From the NCBI GenBank assembly GCA_017509065.1, contig JAFWQM010000217.1, forward strand, positions 123,801-187,800: a stretch of DNA of 64,000 nt. Reading direction: 5' to 3'. The DNA comes from Clostridia bacterium. Lineage in GTDB: Bacteria > Bacillota_A > Clostridia > Christensenellales > Aristaeellaceae. The notes beneath the pieces were generated by a model. The model searched no databases, was not told the origin of the DNA, and saw nothing but the letters and a program-made list of their open reading frames with translations. Shown here piece after piece: positions 53,722-62,197 of the stretch. The stretch's first letter is position 1; each line of letters starts with the position of its first letter. The translations under genes were made by a program, and so were the position numbers.

Positions 53722-55571
53722 GCCTCCACCGCCTTTTTTACCCGTTCAGCGATGCCCGCGCCGTCCAGTCCATAACGTTGCAAGAGCAGAACGCGGCTTC
53801 CGTGCGGGATGAATTCGCCTGGCAGGCCGACCATCGCGGCGGGTGCGGGAAGCTTTTTCGCCGCGCAGTATTCGGCCACTTCGCTGCCAAACCCACCTGA
53901 AAGCTGGTGTTCTTCCACCGTGACCACGGGAATCTTCTTTTCCGCCAGCCGGTTCAGACACACCTCGTCCAGCGGACAAACGGAAGAAGCGTTGATCACG
54001 CCGGCTGAAATTCCTTCTTTCGCAAGCAACTCCGCCGCTTCCAGACACTCCGCTAAAATCGCCGAGGAAGCCAGCAGCGCCGCGTCCTTTCCTTCCCGAA
54101 GGGTCTCCCATGAACCGGGCCGGAAATCCCCTTCCGGAACGTTCAGTTCCGGCAGGGAACGGGGATAGCGGATGGCGCAGGGGCCGTCATGCCGCAGCGC
54201 CCAATCGATCATGGCTTTCAATTCTTTCTCGCACCGCGGCGCGAACACCGTCATATTGGGAATGGAGCGCAGCATGGACACGCCCAGCAGGCCATGGTGG
54301 GTCGCGCCGTCCTCGCCGCCGATGCCCGCCCGATCCATTAGAAAGCATACAGGCAAGTTCTGCAGGCACACGTCCACTGTGACCTGGTCGAACGCGCGCT
54401 GCAAAAACGTTTCGTAAATCGCCACGAAGGGGTGCATCCCGCCTGCGGCCATACCAGCCGCCAGCGTGACGGCGTGTTCCTCGGCGATGCCCACGTCGAA
54501 CAGCCGCGCGGGATATTTCTTCTGAAATTCGCCAAAGCCGGTGCTTTCCGTCATAGCGGCGGTGACCACGCAGATTTCGGGATGCGAACCCGCAAGCTCC
54601 GTAATGTATTTGCCGCCCAACGTGCCTATTGACGGGCCGGACTGTGTGCGGGACAATCCGGTTTCCAGATAAAATGGGGCCACACCGTGATACTTGTCCG
54701 GTTTTTCCTCCGCCCTGTGGAAACCGCAGCCCTTTTGCGTCACCACATGGATCACAACGGGATAATCCACGTCCATCAGGCTTCGGAACACCTTTTCCAT
54801 CCCCGGGATATCGTGGCCGTCGATGGGGCCGAAATAATGAAAGCCCAGGGCGGTAAAAAACTTATCTTTGATAAAGGCGTTGCGAATGCGGTTCTTAATG
54901 CGCTGAAAGGCGTCGTGCAGCCTTTCCCCCACGCCCGGCACTTTGCGCAGCACGTCGGCCACATTCTTTTTCATGCCCAGCCAGCCGCGGCTCACGCGCA
55001 GGCGGGTAAGCTGCTTGGACAGCGCGCCGACATTCCTGGAAATGGACATGCCGTTGTCATTGAGAATCACCATGAGCGGCGTATTCAGACTGCCCGCATC
55101 GTTCAGAGCTTCATAGCACATGCCGCCGGTCATAGCCCCATCCCCGACCACTGCGACGACCTTGTGTTTTTGGCCTTGCATATCCCGCGCCCTTGCCAGG
55201 CCCATGGCGGCCGAAATGGCGGTGGAGGCATGGCCGGTATTGAAAGCGTCAAACGCGCTTTCCTCGCGGCGCGGAAAACCGCATACGCCGTCTATCTTGC
55301 GCAGGGAAGAAAAACTTTTTCCGCGTCCCGTCAGCAGCTTATGCGCGTAGCACTGGTGCCCCACGTCGAAAATCAGCTTGTCCCGGGGGCAGTCAAACAC
55401 GCGGTGCAGGGCGATCGTCAGTTCCACTGCGCCAAGATTGGATGCCAGATGGCCGCCGTTTTCCGACACGGTGCGGATGATCTCTGCCCGGATCTCGCCC
55501 GCCAGCGCTTTCAGCTCGTTTTCAGACAGCGCTTTGAGCGCGGACGGAGAATCGATGTCCGATAGTCTCAT
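53718..55571 (-). CDS. dxs: 1-deoxy-D-xylulose-5-phosphate synthase
   Basis: A 617-residue TPP enzyme that condenses pyruvate and glyceraldehyde-3-phosphate, the first step of the MEP isoprenoid pathway. FDVGHQCYAHKLLTGR, TPP/Mg motif GDGAMTGGMCYEALNDAG, and the central DRAGIGGEDGATHHGLL transketolase-type motif are all present. The ATG at 55571 gives the conserved start MRLSDIDSP. Promoter TTGCTT/TATAAT (17-bp spacer) at 55607-55635. It is coupled to tlyA at its 3' end. Confidence 0.94.
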   Translation of the reverse strand: MRLSDIDSPSALKALSENELKALAGEIRAEIIRTVSENGGHLASNLGAVELTIALHRVFDCPRDKLIFDVGHQCYAHKLLTGRGKSFSSLRKIDGVCGFPRREESAFDAFNTGHASTAISAAMGLARARDMQGQKHKVVAVVGDGAMTGGMCYEALNDAGSLNTPLMVILNDNGMSISRNVGALSKQLTRLRVSRGWLGMKKNVADVLRKVPGVGERLHDAFQRIKNRIRNAFIKDKFFTALGFHYFGPIDGHDIPGMEKVFRSLMDVDYPVVIHVVTQKGCGFHRAEEKPDKYHGVAPFYLETGLSRTQSGPSIGTLGGKYITELAGSHPEICVVTAAMTESTGFGEFQKKYPARLFDVGIAEEHAVTLAAGMAAGGMHPFVAIYETFLQRAFDQVTVDVCLQNLPVCFLMDRAGIGGEDGATHHGLLGVSMLRSIPNMTVFAPRCEKELKAMIDWALRHDGPCAIRYPRSLPELNVPEGDFRPGSWETLREGKDAALLASSAILAECLEAAELLAKEGISAGVINASSVCPLDEVCLNRLAEKKIPVVTVEEHQLSGGFGSEVAEYCAAKKLPAPAAMVGLPGEFIPHGSRVLLLQRYGLDGAGIAERVKKAVEA

Positions 55572-55606
55572 AACAGGACTCCCAATCAATGAAATGCTTC
55601 CTGTCG

Positions 55607-55635
55607 ATTATAGCATATCTTCGCAAAAAAAGCAA
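55607..55635 (-). promoter_or_regulatory. Promoter of dxs-tlyA
   Basis: Minus-strand TTGCTT (55630-55635) and TATAAT (55607-55612), 17-bp spacer. Confidence 0.65.
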
Positions 55636-55777
55636 AAAAGGATTATTTTTCAGCGCTGCCGCGCTGTTTTGCGAAAGTCAAGTGACCAATTCTTTTCCGC
55701 TTCGGGACAAATTCTTCCATTCTTTATTTTCTCACCTTCCGCGCCGTTCGGGAATATAATAAATCGTGTGGTTTTAT

Positions 55778-55806
55778 TTGACATTCTGCTGAGAAAAGGT
55801 TACAAT
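55778..55806 (+). promoter_or_regulatory. Promoter of aspartate kinase
   Basis: TTGACA (55778-55783) and TACAAT (55801-55806), 17-bp spacer. No lysine riboswitch or leader structure fits the ~30-nt gap to the ATG. Confidence 0.75.
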
Positions 55807-55837
55807 ATCAACCGAATCTTTATAGGAGTGGAAGACC

Positions 55838-57151
55838 ATGATCGTAACGAAATTTGGCGGCAGTTCATTAGCGGACGCAGAGCATTTTAAAAAAGTAAAA
55901 GAAATTTTGAAAATGGACGCTGAGCGCAAGTTCGTCGTGCCCAGCGCGCCGGGAAAAAGGGGACCCGGCGATGACAAAATCACCGACCTGCTGTACGCGG
56001 CCCAGCGCGCAGCAGGCGAGGGAAAAGCGTACCGGCATTTGCTGGAAAGGATCCGCGCCCGATATGAGGGGATCGCTTCCGAGCTGGGCGTGGAAATGGA
56101 TTTTGCCTCGGAGTTTTCCGCAATTGAAAAGAACCTTGCGAACGGGGCGACCCCCGACTATGCCGCGAGCCGTGGCGAATATCTGAACGGCAGGCTGCTG
56201 TCAAAATACATCGGCTTTCCCTTCGTGGACGCGGCGGAGGTGGTGCGCTTCTCCGCGGACGGACGCCTGCTGGAAGAGGAAACGAACAGCGTTATGGGAG
56301 AAAGGCTGCTGAACATGCGCCGCGCTGTGGTGCCCGGCTTTTACGGGGCGGACGCGGAAGGCAACATCCACACCTTCTCCCGCGGCGGAAGCGACGTTTC
56401 CGGCGCTCTGGTGGCCCGGGCCGTGAACGCAGACATTTATGAAAACTGGACGGATGTGACGGGCTTCCGCATGGCCGACCCCCGCATCGTGCCCGACGCC
56501 CAGTATATTTCTACGCTGACCTACCGGGAACTGCGCGAATTGTCCTATATGGGCGCGACCGTGCTGCATGAAGACGCTGTGTTTCCCGTGCGCAAAGCGG
56601 GCATTCCCACCAACATCCGCAACACCAACGATCCCAAACACCCCGGCACTATGATCCGCGCCAACGCGGGACAGAACGACCTGGCCCATGTCATTACCGG
56701 CATCGCGGGCCACAAGGGCTTTTCCATCGTATCCGTGGAAAAAGACATGATGAACTCCGAACTGGGCTTTGGCCGCCGCGTGCTGCAGGCTTTTGAGGAA
56801 TTCGGCATCAGCTTTGAGCATCTGCCCACCGGTATCGACACGATGTGCGTGGTCGTGCACGGCAAGGAGCTGGAGCCATACAAAGACCAGGTGCTGGCCA
56901 GAATCAGGGAAATGTGCGAGCCCGATACCATCACCGTGTCCGAGCATCTGGCGCTGATCGCCACGGTGGGGCGCGGCATGGTGCGCAATTTCGGTACCGC
57001 TGCGCGGCTGTTTACCGCCATTTCCGCCCAGGGCATTTCCATCCGCACCATCGACCAGGGCAGCAGCGAGCTGAACATCATCGTGGGCGTAGACGAGGAT
57101 GATTTTGAAACCGCCGTCAAGGCGATTTATGACGCGTTTGTAAGGACGTGA
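55838..57151 (+). CDS. Aspartate kinase
   Basis: A 437-residue monofunctional aspartokinase that makes aspartyl phosphate, the first step to lysine, threonine, methionine and diaminopimelate. N-terminal KFGGSSLAD, RGGSDVSGALVARAVNADIYENWTDV, and two C-terminal ACT domains (~300-437; IRTIDQGSSELNIIVGVDEDDFETAVKAI). No riboswitch upstream suggests feedback at the protein level. ATG at 55838 after TATAGGAGTGGAAGACC. Confidence 0.93.
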   Translation: MIVTKFGGSSLADAEHFKKVKEILKMDAERKFVVPSAPGKRGPGDDKITDLLYAAQRAAGEGKAYRHLLERIRARYEGIASELGVEMDFASEFSAIEKNLANGATPDYAASRGEYLNGRLLSKYIGFPFVDAAEVVRFSADGRLLEEETNSVMGERLLNMRRAVVPGFYGADAEGNIHTFSRGGSDVSGALVARAVNADIYENWTDVTGFRMADPRIVPDAQYISTLTYRELRELSYMGATVLHEDAVFPVRKAGIPTNIRNTNDPKHPGTMIRANAGQNDLAHVITGIAGHKGFSIVSVEKDMMNSELGFGRRVLQAFEEFGISFEHLPTGIDTMCVVVHGKELEPYKDQVLARIREMCEPDTITVSEHLALIATVGRGMVRNFGTAARLFTAISAQGISIRTIDQGSSELNIIVGVDEDDFETAVKAIYDAFVRT

Positions 57152-57156
57152 GGAGT

Positions 57157-57210
57157 GAGGGATTAGGGATAAGGGATTAGGCGAATCCCTATTGCCTAAT
57201 CCCTCATCCC
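57157..57210. repeat. GGGATTAG-type hairpin after aspartate kinase
   Basis: An 11-bp perfect stem AGGGATTAGGC (57172-57182) / GCCTAATCCCT (57194-57204) with an outer GGGAT/ATCCC pair; it shares the AGGGATTAG-rich character of the inverted repeat at 15674-15804. It may act as a terminator, but no clear T-run follows. Confidence 0.6.
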
Positions 57211-57266
57211 TTGCCCCCTTTTGTGAATTCTCCACAATTTTTTCCTTGGAACTTTTTATCTAAATC

Positions 57267-57296
57267 TTGACGGATTCGCCGTTCGTTTGATATAAT
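57267..57296 (+). promoter_or_regulatory. Promoter of the 739-residue gene
   Basis: TTGACG (57267-57272) and TATAAT (57291-57296), 18-bp spacer, extended TGA. Confidence 0.65.
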
Positions 57297-57348
57297 AGGG
57301 TCATATGGTGAATCTGGTTTTAAATGATTATTTTTTGGAGGGGTACTT

Positions 57349-59568
57349 ATGAACTTTCAGGGAAAGGCTGTATTGGTCTATTTGGAGGAGGACAATATCG
57401 CCCGGGCTTACTTCCGGGTACAGCCTTTATTGACACAGGACGGCGCGCTGGGAACAATGACAGCCGACTTTCCTGACGACGGTTTCCTCCGTATCGTACC
57501 GGACAAAAACGAACAGCACACTTTTAAAGAAAGAATGCGCACCCTAGCCGGCCTTTGTCTTGTGGATCTGCGCTTCTTCCCGATGGAGTCCAACAAAATC
57601 CGAACCAATAAGAATTATTCTCCCTCCCGGGGCGAAACCAATCAGTTTATCGTGTACTCCGACGCCGTGCGCGCGCTGCCGGACGATCTGGTTTATCAAG
57701 TCGTGGCGGAGGGCGACGTGCGCAACGCCATGACGCCCTGGGTCTTTATCCGCAACGGCGCGAACATTCAGGGCCCTTTCCGCAAGGACGATATGCAGTG
57801 CGCCGAGCGAACGGAAAAGCTTCCGCCAGACAGCGCTCAGCTTCATTCCATCACCCTGCATGACCAGGATCTGCTGTTCTATTGGCCCAAGCCTGCCCAA
57901 ACAGAATCGCCCGCGCAAGCGAAAGAACCTGCCGCGGAAAAAGCAACGACGCCGGTGCCCGAGGTCAAGCAGCAGCCCGCCCTCGTAAAGCCCGAGCAGC
58001 CTGAAAAAACCGAAAAACCGGAGCTGCCAGTAAAACCGGAGCAGCCCGCAAAGGCGGAACAACCCGCGAAGCCCGAACCGCAGCAAAACGCATTCGAACA
58101 GATTCAGAGCATGAACGGTCAGCTCAGCGAGCGCGCCAACCGGCTCAAGCCTACCGATTCCATTCAGCCCGTGGCCTTTTCGTCCGAGCAGCCCGCCAAG
58201 CCGCTCACCGGCACCAAGCTGTATCAGACGCCACAGCGCCAGCTCAGCCCGCGCCGCGCGCATAACCCGCTGATGGAGGCGGTGGAAAACCAGCGTTATT
58301 CCTCGCGTTTTGACGTGAGCCGTTACGAAGCGCCCGGTGCTACCATCCCGCAGAATACGGAACTAAAAGAAGTGACCAACCCTGCCGACACGTTCAAGCG
58401 GGCGCTGGTCGGCATGTGCCATTCTCCCGAAGCGCAGCGGCAGGTAGTCGATATGGTGCTGGCACAGAGCGGCATGAAGCCCATCCTGGCCAAAGCCCTG
58501 GGCCGCGAAACCAACGACCTGAACATTGCCGCCATGCACGCCCAATTGCAGGAGCTGGAAGCCGAGAGACTCATGACACTCATGCAGCTGGACGACGCGA
58601 AAAAGAACTTGGCCAAGGCCCATGAGGACGCGCTTGGAAACCTGAATTTAGCCGAGCAGAAAAAGCTGGATCAGCTGCACATCGCCCAGCAGACCGCTCA
58701 GAATACCCTGGACAAGCTGACCAAAGCCCTGGAACCGATGGAAGAAAAGCGCAGGGAAGCGCTCAAGGAAATTGAGGTCATGGAGGCCGTTCAGGATTAC
58801 AGGCTGCTGGTTTCCCCTACGGGCAAAGACGCCTCCAGGGACGAGCTGATCAGCCGCGTCGAAAGGACGTTCAAAGCCGCCGGATTCGTGATGGAGGAAG
58901 GCGACGCGTTGACGCTTCTTACCGCTTTCGCTATGAGCCGCGGCCTTTTCGAGATCTGTTCCGACACAAAGCCTGACGCTCAGTTCGCCATGGAAGCGCT
59001 GGCTAAAGCGCTCGGCGCTCCGCTGGTGGAATCCGATTGGGACGAATCGCTGGTGATGGCTCCCTGCGGCGATACGCCCGTGCTGGTGGAATACAACGAA
59101 ACGCGGCATCCTTTGATTTGCAGCGTGATGATCGATGAAATCGGAAGCCGGGAAGCGCCGGACGGCTGGCATATGCCTTATGCCAGCGTCTGTGTGCCGG
59201 TCAACCAGGAAGCCCTGGTGCAATCCGCGCCGGCCTGCGAACCCGCGACGCTTGAAAGTATTCGGCGCGCTTTCTCCCATGAAGCCGCTCTGTCCAATGA
59301 AACGGCGGCGGCGATTTCTTCCCTTCGCAAGGGGATGCGTGAAGCGGACGCTGCCCTGCCTTTGGCCGCGCTGGATCTGATCTGCCGTTTTGTTTCCGCC
59401 ACGCAGAACGAATTCAAGGGCGGTGTGACGGAAGCCATCGACCGCGCGTGCTGCCTGTACGTGCTTCCCCACCTGCGGGACATCAAAGCGGACACTGAAA
59501 GCGTAAAAAGCCTGTTCACCGCCATGCCGCGGATGCTGAAAGCCCTGGAAGCGATGAAGGAAGCATGA
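57349..59568 (+). CDS. Uncharacterised 739-residue protein with Pro/Lys/Glu-rich linker and coiled coil
   Basis: No family recognised. Three parts: an N-terminal globular region (~1-180; MNFQGKAVLVYLEEDNIARAYFRV), a low-complexity linker of Pro, Lys, Glu, Gln repeats (~183-250; KPEQPxKxE-type units), and a C-terminal region (~330-739) with a coiled coil (~405-485; QLQELEAERLMTLMQLDDAKKNL...) and a globular tail. No signal peptide or membrane segment. It is followed by a 4-nt overlap with an rRNA methyltransferase gene and has its own strong promoter, implying steady expression. Confidence 0.8.
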   Translation: MNFQGKAVLVYLEEDNIARAYFRVQPLLTQDGALGTMTADFPDDGFLRIVPDKNEQHTFKERMRTLAGLCLVDLRFFPMESNKIRTNKNYSPSRGETNQFIVYSDAVRALPDDLVYQVVAEGDVRNAMTPWVFIRNGANIQGPFRKDDMQCAERTEKLPPDSAQLHSITLHDQDLLFYWPKPAQTESPAQAKEPAAEKATTPVPEVKQQPALVKPEQPEKTEKPELPVKPEQPAKAEQPAKPEPQQNAFEQIQSMNGQLSERANRLKPTDSIQPVAFSSEQPAKPLTGTKLYQTPQRQLSPRRAHNPLMEAVENQRYSSRFDVSRYEAPGATIPQNTELKEVTNPADTFKRALVGMCHSPEAQRQVVDMVLAQSGMKPILAKALGRETNDLNIAAMHAQLQELEAERLMTLMQLDDAKKNLAKAHEDALGNLNLAEQKKLDQLHIAQQTAQNTLDKLTKALEPMEEKRREALKEIEVMEAVQDYRLLVSPTGKDASRDELISRVERTFKAAGFVMEEGDALTLLTAFAMSRGLFEICSDTKPDAQFAMEALAKALGAPLVESDWDESLVMAPCGDTPVLVEYNETRHPLICSVMIDEIGSREAPDGWHMPYASVCVPVNQEALVQSAPACEPATLESIRRAFSHEAALSNETAAAISSLRKGMREADAALPLAALDLICRFVSATQNEFKGGVTEAIDRACCLYVLPHLRDIKADTESVKSLFTAMPRMLKALEAMKEA

Positions 59569-60353
59569 ACGAAACCATCACCAGCCTGCAGAATCCCCAG
59601 GTGAAGCTGTGGCGCGGCTTGAACAAAAGCCGGGCGCAGCGCGTGGAAAGCGGCCACTTCCTGGCCGAAGGGGAGCATATGGCGGGCGAAGCTGTAAAAG
59701 AAAAAAAAGCCCTGGCGCTGCTGATCGACGACAGCGCCAGGGATAAGTATCGCGCCCTTGCGAAAGACCCCAGGGGCGCTTCGGTTTATTATCTGGCAGA
59801 CCACGTGATGGCCGCGCTGTGCAATGCGAAAACGCCGCAGGGCATCATCGCCGTATGCAGTTATCCCGGGGAAGCCGTAGCAATCCCCGAAAACGCCAGC
59901 TTGCTGGTAGCGCTGGACGGAGTGCAGGATCCCGGCAACGTGGGCACGATGATCCGCACCATGGACGCGGCGGGCTACCATTGCCTGCTGATGGACGGCA
60001 AGACCGCCGATCCCTACAGCCCGAAAGCCCTGCGGGCGTCCATGGGCGGGGTGTTCCGCATCCCAGCAATGCGATACGCGGATCTGGCCGGGCAGCTTCG
60101 CGCCCTGGCGGAAAGCGGCTATGAAATCGTGGCGGGCGATTTGCGCGGCGAGCCCTTTTACCGGCGGAGGAAAGCGAAGGACAGGCTGTGCGTGGTGATC
60201 GGCAATGAAGGCCAGGGCGTGTCCCCCGGCGTGCTCGCCGAATGCACCATGCGGCTGAAGCTGCCCATTGCAGGCGGCGCGGAATCGCTGAACGCCGCCG
60301 TGGCCGGCGCGATCATGATGTATGACTTTCTGCGGGAACGGATGGAGGATTGA
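59565..60353 (+). CDS. TrmH/SpoU-family RNA 2'-O-methyltransferase
   Basis: A 262-residue SPOUT methyltransferase. The N-terminal substrate-binding domain (~1-100) is followed by the three SPOUT motifs: ALDGVQDPGNVGTMIRTMDAAGY, VIGNEGQGVS and LPIAGGAESLNAAVAGAIMMYDF. It methylates a guanosine or similar nucleotide of rRNA or tRNA; the exact target is not readable. Its ATG overlaps the preceding stop by 4 nt (ATGA). Confidence 0.9.
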   Translation: MNETITSLQNPQVKLWRGLNKSRAQRVESGHFLAEGEHMAGEAVKEKKALALLIDDSARDKYRALAKDPRGASVYYLADHVMAALCNAKTPQGIIAVCSYPGEAVAIPENASLLVALDGVQDPGNVGTMIRTMDAAGYHCLLMDGKTADPYSPKALRASMGGVFRIPAMRYADLAGQLRALAESGYEIVAGDLRGEPFYRRRKAKDRLCVVIGNEGQGVSPGVLAECTMRLKLPIAGGAESLNAAVAGAIMMYDFLRERMED

Positions 60354-60450
60354 ATCATCACCTCATTTCTTCCGCGACGTTCTTCCCTCTCACCGATGTT
60401 TCCCGTTTTTTCTTTCCCACAGGCGTTATTGATTGTATCAGGAGGGTTTT

Positions 60451-61917
60451 ATGGAAGTTTACAGTTCCGACGTTTTGATCCTGGGCGGCGGTTTCAGCGC
60501 TTACATGGCCGCGTATACCATGCTGAAAAAGAGAAAGAAAGACGTGGTGACGATCGTCACCCCCAATCGGGGCGGAGAAGCCGCGCATGAACTGGCAGGC
60601 ATGGCTTTGCCCCGCATGACCGGCGGGGACACGATCGGTCAGTTTGTCCAGGATACGCTTTCGGCAGGCGCTTTCCAGAACGATCCTTCGATGGTAAAAC
60701 TGCTGTGCGAGGAGAGCACGCAAGTGTTTGACCGTGTGCGCTCCCTTATGGAATTCGGCCCGCCGGAGGAAGGCAGCCGTTTCCGTCCCGTCACCGGCGA
60801 TAAAAAAGCCCTTTGGAAAGAGCTTTCCGAAACCGTGAATAAGCGCTGCAGCGTCAAGGAGGGCTGCTACGGCCTGAGGCTGTTCATTCAGGACGGGCGT
60901 GTGCAGGGCGCGCTGTGCTACGATGATATCAATCACGCTTTCTTTGCGGTGTCGGCGGGCACCGTGGTGCTCGCCACCGGCGGATACGGGGATTTGTACC
61001 GCGAAAACGCCGATGTGAAATCCCTGCGCGACATAGGCAGCGGCATCGGCCTGGCCTACTACGCGGGCGCGGAAATGGCCGATCTGGAGTTTATCGCGTT
61101 CCAGGAAGAGGGCGTCACCTCCCTCGGCGGCGTGGTGATCGACAGCCAGTGCAGGACCTCCGTCCCTGGCCTGCTGGCCTGCGGTGGCGTGACGGCGGGC
61201 GTGCACGGCGCGGGCTTGCTGAAAGGCAACGCGGAAACTGCCGCGCTGGTGTTCGGACGAAAGGCCGGGCATACGCTCACCCGCATGGAATTCCTGCCTG
61301 GCGCTGACAATGACGCGCTGTACAAATGGGTCAACGAGACTGTTTTCATCGGCCAAAAGGATCAGATCGAAGCTTACGCGCGCATCCGCCGGGAGATCGC
61401 CCACACGCTGAACACCAGCGCGGGTGAAATCCGCACGCAGGAAAAGATTGAAGACGGCTTAAAGATCATCGCGCATTTACAGCATGAGCTCAACGACCTT
61501 GACCTCTGTCCGCTGCGCCAGGTGTGCGAAAAGATGGAACTGGAATTCGCCCTCATCGCCGCAAGGCTCACGCTGCTCGCTTCCCTGGAGCGCGAAGAAT
61601 GCCGCGGGTGCTATAAACGGGCAGTGATCCGCATGGTCGAAAAGCCGGCGGAAGAAGAAACCACCGAAGAAATCAAGGCAGAAGCTCCCGCTGAATCCGT
61701 TCCCGACGAGGCGGAAACGCCTGAGTCCGAAGCGGGAAGCGAAGAAGCCGCTGAACCCGACGAAGACACAGCCGTTGTCTGCGAACCGCCCAAAGAACCG
61801 GAATATGAGGAAAAGATCGAGTTCATCGAAAAAGAGGTCAAGCCTTACCGCGTGACCATGAAACTGAGAAATATGATTCTGATGCCGAAAAAGGAAACCT
61901 GGAATACGGAAGCGTAA
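60451..61917 (+). CDS. FAD-dependent oxidoreductase, SdhA/L-aspartate oxidase-like, with acidic tail
   Basis: A 488-residue protein. The N-terminal Rossmann motif LILGGGFSAYMAAYTMLKK binds FAD; VVLATGGYGDLYREN and GLLACGGVTAGVHGAGLLKGNAETAALVFGR are typical of the fumarate reductase/L-aspartate oxidase fold. The capping domain is short and lacks the usual His/Arg substrate residues I would expect. After the helical bundle (~300-395) comes a Glu-rich low-complexity linker (~405-460) and a short conserved-looking end (YRVTMKLRNMIL). Substrate unknown. ATG at 60451 after AGGAGG. Confidence 0.75.
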   Translation: MEVYSSDVLILGGGFSAYMAAYTMLKKRKKDVVTIVTPNRGGEAAHELAGMALPRMTGGDTIGQFVQDTLSAGAFQNDPSMVKLLCEESTQVFDRVRSLMEFGPPEEGSRFRPVTGDKKALWKELSETVNKRCSVKEGCYGLRLFIQDGRVQGALCYDDINHAFFAVSAGTVVLATGGYGDLYRENADVKSLRDIGSGIGLAYYAGAEMADLEFIAFQEEGVTSLGGVVIDSQCRTSVPGLLACGGVTAGVHGAGLLKGNAETAALVFGRKAGHTLTRMEFLPGADNDALYKWVNETVFIGQKDQIEAYARIRREIAHTLNTSAGEIRTQEKIEDGLKIIAHLQHELNDLDLCPLRQVCEKMELEFALIAARLTLLASLEREECRGCYKRAVIRMVEKPAEEETTEEIKAEAPAESVPDEAETPESEAGSEEAAEPDEDTAVVCEPPKEPEYEEKIEFIEKEVKPYRVTMKLRNMILMPKKETWNTEA

Positions 61918-61933
61918 AAAGCGTATAATTCAA

Positions 61934-61970
61934 CTGCCGAAAGCGTATGTGCTCTCGGCGGTTTGTTTTC
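61934..61970 (+). terminator. Terminator of the FAD protein gene
   Basis: CTGCCGA (61934-61940) pairs with TCGGCGG (61955-61961) and T-rich sequence follows; the mobile element begins 8 bp further on. Confidence 0.65.
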
Positions 61971-61977
61971 TTTATTC

Positions 61978-62195
61978 GTTACCATTCACATCTCTGGGGG
62001 AAACCATTCTTTGGCGGCCAAAGAATGGTTTCCCCCAAACCCCTTTCCAAAAAAGCCATAAAGCGAAACAAACACAGTAGGTTGATTCTTACAGGAAAAG
62101 CCTGTCCCTTTCTACAGCTTTTCTCGGAGGGGGTCTGGGGGAACCGCTCTTTGGGCTCCAAAGAGCGGTTCCCCCAGGAATACCTGAATCGTAAC
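61978..62195 (-). mobile_element. MITE/REPIN-like element, copy C (218 bp, complete)
   Basis: Same element as at 13141-13322 but in the opposite orientation and with both hairpins intact. The ends are inverted: GTTACCATTCA...CTGGGGGAA from the left and GTTACGATTCA...CCTGGGGGAA from the right. Flanks read CTTTATTC (61970-61977) and TTTTATTC (62196-62203), 7 of 8 matching, consistent with an 8-bp target duplication. The right flank includes the clpB stop codon, so the element landed exactly at the end of that gene. No coding capacity. Confidence 0.82.
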
Positions 62196-62197
62196 TT

